Of a stretch of DNA of 64,000 nucleotides, positions 1 through 6,654 are shown in pieces. Every line of letters begins with the position of its first letter. Within the stretch, counting starts at the first letter, position 1. The notes under the pieces are model-generated. The model ran no database searches and was not told the origin of the DNA. It saw only the letters and a program-made list of their open reading frames with translations. The translations under genes and the position numbers were made by a program. This DNA is from JAAFHB01 sp963675995 (GTDB lineage Bacteria; Bacteroidota; Bacteroidia; Bacteroidales; Prolixibacteraceae). The stretch lies in contig CAXXIY010000002.1 in assembly GCA_963675995.2 (NCBI GenBank), forward strand, positions 992,001-1,056,000, read 5' to 3'.

Positions 1-526
1 TTGGGCGACCCGAACTACCTCCGGTTCCACCACGGGGATAATAGTTATCCTGATACCAGTCGAGATGCGAATGATAGAAAAAGAGTTTTACCCCCTGTTT
101 GTGACACTCATCGGCCAATTGCTTCAACACATCTTTGCCATATGGCGTACGGTCAACAATATTCCAGTTGCTCAGTTTTGTTGCCCACATCGCAAATCCA
201 TCATGGTGTTTACTGGTAATGGTAATGTATTTCATTCCGGCATCCTTTACCATCTTTACCCATTCAGCAGCATTAAAGCTAATTGGATTAAAGAAATCGG
301 GAAGTTTTTCATAAGTGGCCTTACTTAATTGTTGCTGATTCATCACCCACTCTCCGTTAGCAAGTGTGGAGTAAACGCCCCAATGTATAAAGAGTCCGAA
401 TTTGGCATCCTGAAACCATTCACGTGCGGCAAGATTTTCGGGAGCAGGTTTGTAATCAGTCTGAGAAAATGTTGTGAATGAGATAGATAGGCAAAGCAGA
501 AGGGTTGTAAAAAGTTTTATTTTCAT
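1..526 (-). CDS. Alpha-L-fucosidase (GH29), N-terminal part, cut by the window edge
   Basis: The visible 175 residues start with a signal peptide (MKIKLFTTLLLCLSIS, cleavage probably after TFSQ) and continue as the N-terminal half of a GH29 barrel. Recognisable family motifs are FGLFIHWGVYS, ITSKHHDGFAMW and FYHSHLDWYQ followed by a PRGGTGG loop. GH29 enzymes release alpha-L-fucose from glycans by a retaining mechanism; the nucleophile Asp and acid/base lie beyond the window edge, so activity cannot be judged. The signal peptide puts it in the periplasm or on the cell surface. It is the promoter-proximal end of a minus-strand gene, separated by 137 bases from the upstream isomerase gene. A fucose-releasing enzyme fits the deoxysugar theme at the other end of the window. 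Confidence 0.9.
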   Translation of the reverse strand, partial: MKIKLFTTLLLCLSISFTTFSQTDYKPAPENLAAREWFQDAKFGLFIHWGVYSTLANGEWVMNQQQLSKATYEKLPDFFNPISFNAAEWVKMVKDAGMKYITITSKHHDGFAMWATKLSNWNIVDRTPYGKDVLKQLADECHKQGVKLFFYHSHLDWYQDNYYPRGGTGGSSGRP

Positions 527-663
527 GTAAAAGTTATTTGTTTTTAAGTGACCAAATGGAACGCTCATTGATATTTATCTTCATTGGTAGGCATTTGCTC
601 ATGAGGGTTTCATTTAACGTGCTGTAATTTCGTGTTTTTGTAAATTTGCGGCAAACTGTTTGT

Positions 664-1584
664 TTAAAAATTGTCAGCTTTCCTGTAGGCTTCAATTAAG
701 GCAAGTTCTCCCTCTTTTCCCTCGATGCTTTTCCCATGTTCCATGCATAATACACCATCGTATCCCTTCCCTGAGATATGTTTAAATAGACTTTGAAAGT
801 TGATCTCACCAGTTCCAGGCTCTTTCCGGCCCGGATTGTCTCCAAGATGAAATGCACCAATCTCTGACCACGCTGAGTCCATATTGGGGATAATGTTCCC
901 TTCGGTAATCTGTTGGTGATATACGTCATCCACAATTTTACAGGCAGGGCTGTTCACTGCACGACAAATCGAATAAGCTTGCGGAATACCGGTGAGGAAG
1001 AGACCGGGATGGTCGCGTTTGTTCAAAGGCTCCAATACAATCGTCAATCCCCCTTTTTCTGCAATTTCACTTAATTCACGCATTATATCAATGACATTGG
1101 CTGTTTGAAAATCCCATGCCATCCTTTCATTATACCGCCCGGGAACCATCAAGGCACATTTCACTCCGGTCCTTTTAAACAGTTCAACCCCTTCATTTAC
1201 TTTTTTTACCAGCATTTCGCGTATTGAAGGGTCTTTGATTACCATCGATTCCACTTTAAAATCGGCATACAAGACAAAAGGACCCATATCCATATTTTGA
1301 CGAGTAAGCTCGGCAATGATTTTATCCTGATCCTCGATAGATCGTCCAGATAATCCATTATCAAACATAGCTCTGAAACCCTGATCTGCACAGAATTTAA
1401 TTACCTCCACCGGATCTTTACCGGCAAGTTCAGGAAATGCTCCAAAACCCGGAGCATATTTAAGTTTGAATTTTGCCGAATTCGACGGTTTTACCTCTGC
1501 CAGCGTGTTGCTGAATCCCATCTTTGAAAATCCTACAAATGCTGCTGCAGTAGCGGAGTTTTGGATAAAGTTTCTTCTGTTCAT
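664..1584 (-). CDS. Hydroxypyruvate isomerase-like TIM-barrel protein with Tat-type signal
   Basis: This 306-residue protein begins with MNRRNFIQNSATAAAF, a twin-arginine-like export signal. The rest is an AP-endonuclease-2 type TIM barrel of the hydroxypyruvate isomerase (Hyi) branch. The four expected metal ligands are visible in family contexts: Glu185 in VLEPLN, Asp219/220 in VDDVYHQQ, His246 in FHLGDNPGR followed by EPGTGEINF, and Glu282 in CMEHG. Export of a Hyi-like isomerase suggests work on an extracytoplasmic sugar or keto-glycoside rather than on hydroxypyruvate. In Bacteroidota such proteins often sit beside exported Gfo/Idh oxidoreductases; two of those are in this window. The true substrate is unknown. 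Confidence 0.8.
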   Translation of the reverse strand: MNRRNFIQNSATAAAFVGFSKMGFSNTLAEVKPSNSAKFKLKYAPGFGAFPELAGKDPVEVIKFCADQGFRAMFDNGLSGRSIEDQDKIIAELTRQNMDMGPFVLYADFKVESMVIKDPSIREMLVKKVNEGVELFKRTGVKCALMVPGRYNERMAWDFQTANVIDIMRELSEIAEKGGLTIVLEPLNKRDHPGLFLTGIPQAYSICRAVNSPACKIVDDVYHQQITEGNIIPNMDSAWSEIGAFHLGDNPGRKEPGTGEINFQSLFKHISGKGYDGVLCMEHGKSIEGKEGELALIEAYRKADNF

Positions 1585-1706
1585 GACATTTTATTGTTAC
1601 AAAGTACTTTTATTAAAATATTGATAATAGAAAATTCCCTCCGTCACACAAGTAGGGATAAGGTGTTCATAAATACTCAGGAAATATTTATTCAGGTTAC
1701 ATTGTC

Positions 1707-1907
1707 TCACTCTTTTGGAACCACTATCCACATAATCAGGTAGATCAATATACCAGGGAACACAACAGTAAAAAAAGTGGCCAGTGCAAATCCAAGCCTG
1801 ATGATCGTTGGATCTACGTCCAGATAATTGGCAATACCGCCGCAAATTCCGGCAAGCATTCGGTCTCTTCTGCTGCGGGTCAGTCGTTTGGGAGTATTTA
1901 GTTCCAT
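1707..1907 (-). CDS. PspC domain-containing membrane protein
   Basis: A 66-residue protein made almost entirely of one PspC domain. It has a basic N-terminus (KRLTRSRRDR), the family core MLAGICGGIANYLDVD, then one long hydrophobic segment ending in IMWIVVPKE. PspC proteins act at the inner membrane in envelope stress responses; stand-alone small versions are common in Bacteroidota and most are uncharacterised. The start at MELNTP was chosen because further-upstream in-frame ATGs would overlap the preceding acidic-protein gene, whose stop lies 7 bases upstream. The two genes are probably co-transcribed. Confidence 0.85.
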   Translation of the reverse strand: MELNTPKRLTRSRRDRMLAGICGGIANYLDVDPTIIRLGFALATFFTVVFPGILIYLIMWIVVPKE

Positions 1908-1914
1908 AATTGTT

Positions 1915-2199
1915 TTATTTTGGTTTATCGTTCTCGTCATCTGATTCCTCTTCATTTTCATGTACGTAAAGCTCTTCTTCGTACTCCAGTTCCAGATCCA
2001 TGAATTCTTCTGCCTGTTCGAGCAACTCCTTCTTTAACTCCTCACTTGCCGGTTCTTCATCAATCCAGTATATCTCCTGATCGACGGAGAACGCTTCAAC
2101 ATCACAACCTACGATAAACCGGGGTTGTTCGTTGTGGATAACAAAGATTTTATCGGGTAAAACCTGTGAATTGTCTGCTAATAGAAACTTAGGTAACAT
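1915..2199 (-). CDS. Hypothetical small acidic protein
   Basis: A 94-residue protein that I do not recognise. The first half (MLPKFLLADNSQVLPDKIF, then an aromatic/hydrophobic stretch FVIHNEQPRFIVG) looks folded. The second half is strongly acidic with long Glu/Asp runs (EELKKELLEQAEEF, then EEESDDENDK). No signal peptide or membrane segment is seen, so it should be cytoplasmic. It lies directly upstream of the PspC gene with a 7-base gap on the same strand, which suggests co-transcription. Coding status is supported by length, codon continuity and tight spacing; function is unknown. Confidence 0.7.
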   Translation of the reverse strand: MLPKFLLADNSQVLPDKIFVIHNEQPRFIVGCDVEAFSVDQEIYWIDEEPASEELKKELLEQAEEFMDLELEYEEELYVHENEEESDDENDKPK

Positions 2200-2569
2200 G
2201 GTACTTTTTTTAGAGATTTAATTGAATTTACAACGCCAGTTGCACAATCAAAAATACAATATTTTAGTCAACATAAATGCCTTTTTAAAATTTTTAGCGG
2301 TTCCATTTTTTATTATACAATCTTCCTTTTAAATCTGTCAATATTGCATGTTAATTGTCTGTTTAGGAAAATTTGGCATGAAAATTTGACTTCAAATCTG
2401 CCAAATATCCACTCCTTGGTGCCTCCTTCATTGATTTTAACCCTCCAAAATTAATGATGTGTTTTTTTTTGGTTGGAGAATACTTTTTTGGCATTTTAAT
2501 TGAAGATTAGAGGTTGTGTTCATAATACGAGATTTTTAACTATAAAAGTATGTTTAACAATTAATGAAT
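2200..2569. other. Intergenic region between divergent genes
   Basis: About 370 bases of very AT-rich DNA between the acidic-protein gene (minus) and the Hsp20 gene (plus). It must carry both promoters. A TATGTTTA at 2549-2556 resembles the Bacteroidota -7 element with one mismatch, but no convincing partner -33 element was found. No open frame of interest is seen. Confidence 0.4.
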
Positions 2570-2582
2570 GGAGGACTAAGTT

Positions 2583-3032
2583 ATGAAACTGGCAAAAGTA
2601 TCTGACAGGTTGTTTCCAACTTTTCCATCTTTTATTGATAACTTTTTTTCAAGAGATTTGATGGATTGGAACAACTCGAATTTTTCGAATACAAATAGTA
2701 CAATTCCTGCGGTAAACATCAAAGAGAACGCCGAATCGTTTATTATCGAAGTGGCAGCTCCGGGCATGACGAAGGAAAACTTCACAGTAAATCTTGATGG
2801 TGATCGTCTTTTAATCTCCTCGGAACACAGGGAGGAGAAGGAGGAGAACGAATCAAATTATTCCAGACGTGAATTCAGTTATCAAAGCTTTCAACGAAGC
2901 TTTACAATTCCAGAAGGAACTGTTGATGGCGATAAGATTTTTGCTAAATATGCCGATGGAATTTTGATGGTGACTCTCCCCAAAAAGGAAGAGGTCAAAC
3001 CAAAACCCGCAAAAAGGATTGATATTATGTAA
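2583..3032 (+). CDS. Hsp20/alpha-crystallin family small heat shock protein
   Basis: A 149-residue small heat shock protein. A short N-terminal arm (about residues 1-40) precedes the alpha-crystallin domain (about 40-140), with the conserved core FIIEVAAPGMTKENF and the terminal strand motif GILMVTLPK. The C-terminal tail ends RIDIM, an I-x-I motif used for oligomer assembly. Such proteins hold unfolding clients in the cytoplasm without ATP. The start is supported by a GGAGG sequence (2570-2574) eight bases before the ATG. The gene is alone, with a bidirectional terminator at its stop codon, and is presumably stress induced, though no heat-shock operator was recognised. Confidence 0.95.
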   Translation: MKLAKVSDRLFPTFPSFIDNFFSRDLMDWNNSNFSNTNSTIPAVNIKENAESFIIEVAAPGMTKENFTVNLDGDRLLISSEHREEKEENESNYSRREFSYQSFQRSFTIPEGTVDGDKIFAKYADGILMVTLPKKEEVKPKPAKRIDIM

Positions 3033-3071
3033 AAATTAAAAATCGCCCTTGAAAGGGCGATTTTTAATTTT
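3032..3071. terminator. Bidirectional rho-independent terminator
   Basis: A 19-base perfect stem with the core AATCGCCCTT/AAGGGCGATT and a 2-base loop, flanked by A-runs on one side and T-runs on the other. It sits exactly between the converging stops of the Hsp20 gene (plus) and the membrane-protein gene (minus), so it can serve both. Confidence 0.9.
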
Positions 3072-3532
3072 TAGTTGACCGGGCTTTCGATTGTGGAAAC
3101 GTAAGTAAACCAGTGATGATAAAACCGAAATGAGGAGAATAAAAGTGGAATCCCCATGGTAATATAGGTAAGTGAAAGTGATGACAAAGGGACAAAAGAT
3201 GTTTTGCGCAGAAATATCCCCAAGGAAATCATCCCCACCATCATTAGATAACTCCTTGAATTGAAGAATTCATAAAATAAATGATGGTCTCCGATCAGCG
3301 TTTTGATCCGGTGAACGTGCTTGCGTGAAATTTTCGAAAAAACCAGAATGAAAAATGTGATTCCGGAAATTATACAGGCAATGATCTTCAACCACGAAAA
3401 CCCGGAGGAGGCTTCAAGCATCGAACTTCCCCTGAATAGTAACATTGCTCCTGCGAATGTCCAGACTAAAGCTGCTTCGAAAAGAAGAAAACGCTTTGAA
3501 ACACAAAAATTGATTGAATTTAACAGATGCAT
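3071..3532 (-). CDS. Hypothetical four-helix integral membrane protein
   Basis: A 153-residue protein that I do not recognise. Four hydrophobic segments can be seen: near residues 18-34 (LVWTFAGAMLLF), 46-64 (WLKIIACIISGITFFILVF), 95-107 (MMVGMISLGIFL) and 115-132 (LSLTYITMGIPLLF). A basic cytoplasmic-type loop KISRKHVHRIK follows the second. No catalytic motif is visible. It is monocistronic, bounded by terminators on both sides. A TTGATATATAG sequence about 12 bases upstream resembles half of the FNR-like boxes found elsewhere in the window, but the match is weak. Confidence 0.6.
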   Translation of the reverse strand: MHLLNSINFCVSKRFLLFEAALVWTFAGAMLLFRGSSMLEASSGFSWLKIIACIISGITFFILVFSKISRKHVHRIKTLIGDHHLFYEFFNSRSYLMMVGMISLGIFLRKTSFVPLSSLSLTYITMGIPLLFSSFRFYHHWFTYVSTIESPVN

Positions 3533-3624
3533 TTATTTAAAACATTGATATATAGAATAGTGTACAAAGATAAAAGATTTTATTAAGTATTTAAATGACC
3601 TTTTGGTCCCTGAGATTTTTATTG

Positions 3625-3662
3625 AAAAAAAAAGCCTTACTTCAAAGTAAGGCTTTTTTTTT
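3625..3662. terminator. Rho-independent terminator after the cold-shock gene
   Basis: A stem AAAGCCTTAC/GTAAGGCTTT with a 6-base loop, bordered by long A and T runs, lies 26 bases beyond the stop codon of the cold-shock gene. It is placed to end that transcript before the downstream membrane-protein gene. Confidence 0.9.
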
Positions 3663-3688
3663 CAATAGCTTGATTTAGTTTGTAAAAA

Positions 3689-3880
3689 CTATGCTAGTTT
3701 TACATTTACCGCATTCAATCCTTTTCTTCCTTCGGTTACATCGAAAGTAACATCATCATTCTCTCTAACTTTGTCGATTAGACCAGTTACATGTACGAAA
3801 TACTCTTTGTCGGAGTCATTGTCCTTGATAAATCCAAAACCTTTGGATTCATTGAAAAATTTTACTTTACCTGATTGCAT
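3689..3880 (-). CDS. Cold-shock domain protein (CspA family)
   Basis: A 63-residue single cold-shock domain. The nucleic-acid binding motifs RNP1 (KGFGFI, residues 13-18) and RNP2 (YFVHVT, 27-32) are intact, and the length is slightly below the usual 65-70. These proteins bind single-stranded RNA or DNA and relieve RNA secondary structure in the cytoplasm. The start at MQSGKVKFF matches the family; a longer in-frame extension upstream has no family counterpart and would overlap the predicted promoter. It has its own promoter and terminator. Confidence 0.95.
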   Translation of the reverse strand: MQSGKVKFFNESKGFGFIKDNDSDKEYFVHVTGLIDKVRENDDVTFDVTEGRKGLNAVNVKLA

Positions 3881-3901
3881 TTTAATAATTTTTAATCTCG
3901 A

Positions 3902-3931
3902 CAAATATAACTCAAAATGATGAAATCCAAA
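3902..3931 (-). promoter_or_regulatory. Candidate Bacteroidota sigma-ABfr promoter of the cold-shock gene
   Basis: Read on the minus strand, TTTGG is followed about 18 bases later by TATATTTG, a full match to the Bacteroidota -7 element TAnnTTTG with a TTTG-type -33 element. Transcription would start close to 3895, giving a short leader of about 15 bases. Confidence 0.5.
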
Positions 3932-4003
3932 GGATTTTATCATTTTTATTTAAATTCTTTGAATTTTTATCTTATGTAGTTAACAAAATATAAAGATCTA
4001 TTA

Positions 4004-4049
4004 AGCCAGAGCGTCAAATCATCCAATATTTGATTTGACGTATCTGGCT
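4004..4049. terminator. Inverted repeat at the 3' end of the DUF4337 gene
   Basis: Arms AGCCAGA-GCGTCAAATCA and TGATTTGACG-TATCTGGCT pair over about 18 bases with one bulge and a 9-base loop, overlapping the stop codon of the neighbouring gene. There is only a weak T-run, so termination by this hairpin is likely but not certain. Confidence 0.6.
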
Positions 4050-4590
4050 ATTTGATAAAGAGTAAAAACCCATCAATAAAGTAAATTATTCCGGCCATCC
4101 CAACCAAAAGGCTTAAGAACCAAACATATTTTTTCTTTGCCAAAGCAGCAATGGAGGAGAGGAGGATGGAGATTTGAAGGAATATGACTGCAATGCCAAA
4201 AGCTGAACCATGCAATTTGCAATCATCCCGATCTGCCTCAAACTTTTTTGCAATGAGGGATATATTCTCTTTTTCCAATTCATACTGATGAATTTTTTTG
4301 GTACAGGAGGTAATTTTTTCCTGATACTGAGCCAATATCTCTTTAGAGGGGTTTGATTTGCCAATTAGTTCAAGCTGTAATTCCAGGTTGTCCTTTTGCA
4401 TTTCAAATACGTAACTTTTTAAACTCTTCGATTGGTAAAAAGCCCATTGGTCAGAGGCACTCGTTTGATTCATCAATGACTTATTGCTGTATCCTCCTCC
4501 TTTAAAGGTTGAAAGTGTGGCACAAACAACTATAATTACAGTTGAGATTGCCAGGTATGTAGTCCATTGTTCTTTTTTTTCTTCTGCCAT
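4048..4590 (-). CDS. DUF4337 family membrane protein
   Basis: A 180-residue protein of the DUF4337 type. An N-terminal membrane segment (TYLAISTVIIVVCATLSTF) is followed by the family signature SASDQWAFYQSKSLK, a central charged coiled-coil-like region (about residues 65-125) and two C-terminal membrane helices (FGIAVIFLQISILLSSIAAL and WFLSLLVGMAGIIYFIDGF). The layout suggests three helices with a soluble coiled-coil domain. Family function is unknown. It is probably monocistronic, ending in the adjacent inverted repeat. Confidence 0.8.
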   Translation of the reverse strand: MAEEKKEQWTTYLAISTVIIVVCATLSTFKGGGYSNKSLMNQTSASDQWAFYQSKSLKSYVFEMQKDNLELQLELIGKSNPSKEILAQYQEKITSCTKKIHQYELEKENISLIAKKFEADRDDCKLHGSAFGIAVIFLQISILLSSIAALAKKKYVWFLSLLVGMAGIIYFIDGFLLFIK

Positions 4591-4649
4591 AGTACGCTAT
4601 TTCTTAAATTTTAAGTAATAAATATTCTAAGGGCAAAATTAGAAATAAC

Positions 4650-6146
4650 TTAATACAATTTTGTATGGCATTCAGAGCACATTGTAGTTTTCCACTCGTC
4701 ACCAATATCAACCGGATGTTTGAATTCAAGTGGTTTAAAGGAACTTGAGATTTGCATCGCAGAATCTGTCCCCTGTGCTACAATATCATGACACAGATTA
4801 CAGTCACGGGAGATTACCTTTCCGCTCTCAGATTGATGTTGACCGTTATGACACCGGTCGCAGCCATTTGTTTCAAGGTGCCCCAGATGATTAGGATGAA
4901 CACTCCATTTTACCCCCATTTCGGGAAACATATTTTGACTATATCCTTCCTGGATACCCGAAATAACCTGTTCTATCTCCTTCTTTTTAGGCTCCACCAG
5001 TTCTGGATGTTTGGAGGTATAGTATTCGTTCACCTGATTCTTTATGGCTAACATCGCACTGTCAGTCGTCGAGTAGTCTTTGTAAAGAATATTCATCGCC
5101 ACAATTTTTACATCGGGTATACTCCGGGGAATCTTCCCCGAGGTAATCAGTTCATCAATGAAATCTTGCGGAGCCTTATAATTGTGTGAAGGCCTGTTAT
5201 GGCAGTCAATACAATCCATTTTTCTGATCTCCATTGAATCACGCTGTGCCTGAGTCATTTTATCATCCGTATCTTTAAAGATTGTGGATTCACCTGTTTT
5301 AAGATTTGTATATTTTACCCATGGAATCTTTTCCCTGTTTATTGCAGAAGCAATATATTCGATTTTTACATTTGGATTGATGTGCCAGTGTATACCCTGA
5401 GCAATACCCTGGGCGCTGTTGCTGGCACTGGTCTTCATTTGAAGGTGAATGTTCCATGCAGTAGTATTTTCATCAGCAAGATAAGATATTTTGTTTTTTT
5501 GTTTACGGTCATAGAATTTTTGTGGCCAGTGACAATGTTCACATGTTTCCATTGCCGGACGTAAATTCTGGATAGGTGTCTCTATCGGATGAGGAATCTT
5601 ATTGGTAATTACAGCATAAACCTGGTATAATCCCGTTAATTTGCTTCGAACATACCAACTCGCACCTGAACCAACGTGGCACTCTACACAATTAACCCTT
5701 GAATGGGGCGAATTCTGATATGCTGTATATTCAGGTTTCATCACGATGTGACAAAGTTTTCCGCAGAACTCATTCGATTCTGTGATATGAAAAGCCTGAA
5801 AACTACCTATTGAGGTTAATATTGCCAGGAAAATAGTCCCTACCAGAAAAATTCCTGCTGCATTTCGGGTTGATGGCTTGTTAAAGTCCCAAAGTGGATA
5901 GTTCTGATCTCCAGCTCCTTTAACTTTCTCCTGTTTCTTTGCCCTTAACATTCCTATCGGTATTAAGATAAGTCCAAGAATCAAAAGAGCCGGAAGTACC
6001 ATGTAAATGAATATCCCTAAATACGAATTGTTGGTTAAGATAAAGGTTGAAACTAAAAACAGCAATAAAATGATCAGAAGACTGGCAATGGAAATAATAA
6101 CACCCGCAATTGTCAAAAGATTTTTTGTTGATTTTGGTAAGTGCAT
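4650..6146 (-). CDS. NapC/NirT-like membrane-anchored heptaheme cytochrome c
   Basis: A 498-residue inner-membrane cytochrome. Three hydrophobic segments (about residues 10-35, 43-65 and 93-115) precede a periplasmic heme domain. Six CXXCH sites are visible (CVECH, CEHCH, CIDCH, CDRCH, CNLCH, CSECH). An additional first site, CGKLCH, has three spacer residues instead of two. The section from that site through KPEYTAYQNSPHSRVNC, ending LRPAMETCEHCHWP, matches the NapC/NirT quinol-dehydrogenase family. Such proteins take electrons from menaquinol and pass them to periplasmic reductases; the C-terminal hemes could be a fused partner module. No nitrite reductase (CXXCK) gene is present. FNR-like boxes lie 76-111 bases upstream of the start. 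Confidence 0.85.
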   Translation of the reverse strand: MHLPKSTKNLLTIAGVIISIASLLIILLLFLVSTFILTNNSYLGIFIYMVLPALLILGLILIPIGMLRAKKQEKVKGAGDQNYPLWDFNKPSTRNAAGIFLVGTIFLAILTSIGSFQAFHITESNEFCGKLCHIVMKPEYTAYQNSPHSRVNCVECHVGSGASWYVRSKLTGLYQVYAVITNKIPHPIETPIQNLRPAMETCEHCHWPQKFYDRKQKNKISYLADENTTAWNIHLQMKTSASNSAQGIAQGIHWHINPNVKIEYIASAINREKIPWVKYTNLKTGESTIFKDTDDKMTQAQRDSMEIRKMDCIDCHNRPSHNYKAPQDFIDELITSGKIPRSIPDVKIVAMNILYKDYSTTDSAMLAIKNQVNEYYTSKHPELVEPKKKEIEQVISGIQEGYSQNMFPEMGVKWSVHPNHLGHLETNGCDRCHNGQHQSESGKVISRDCNLCHDIVAQGTDSAMQISSSFKPLEFKHPVDIGDEWKTTMCSECHTKLY

Positions 6147-6654
6147 AATGATTCAGATGAATAATGATTTATTTACAGCTCAAAAGTAGAAATGATATCA
6201 GACTAAAAGGTCTTATTATAATTGATATAAATGCGTTATTCGATTGATATAAAACAATATTGTGGGAAGAATCTCCAGGTTAAAATGATGATTTAAAAGA
6301 TTGCAGTATATTATATTCTGGTTTTAAGTAGTTCATTAATAATATGATGTGAGGTACGTCTTTATACTACTCATCAATTTTAAAGGGATATTAAGTGACA
6401 TAAATATGGGAGTTCCAAAAGTTCGCTGACCGCTGATTCGATCATGGTATCTCTTTATGAATTTGAAAATGGGAAATTAATTGCTAAGTTTGGTTCAATT
6501 ATTAGAGTAATCACAGATAAGACCGGGATTGGCTAGAAAATTGGATTTAAATTGATTTAATTATATCTAATATAGAACCATTATAATTAAGCTATCGGTC
6601 AAACTGTAATTTTGACGCTAACTAAAATAACTGCTATACTATAAATTGTTAGAT
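6147..6654. other. Divergent cytochrome promoter region
   Basis: About 500 AT-rich bases separate two divergently transcribed multiheme cytochrome genes. The left part carries two FNR-like boxes close to the minus-strand gene. Nothing comparable was seen near the plus-strand start, and no open frame of interest is present. Confidence 0.5.
6222..6257. promoter_or_regulatory. Two FNR-like boxes
   Basis: TTGATATAAATGCG (6222-6235) and TTGATATAAAACAA (6244-6257) lie 22 bases apart, two helical turns. The second matches TTGAT-N4-ATCAA with one mismatch; the first has one good half-site. They lie 76-111 bases upstream of the NapC/NirT-like gene. Assignment to the FNR-type regulator at 15306-16037 is inference. 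Confidence 0.45.

Noticed and set aside
4650..6146. Nitrite reductase (NrfA) complex
   Set aside because: The membrane cytochrome is NapC/NirT-like, but no gene with the CXXCK catalytic heme motif is present.
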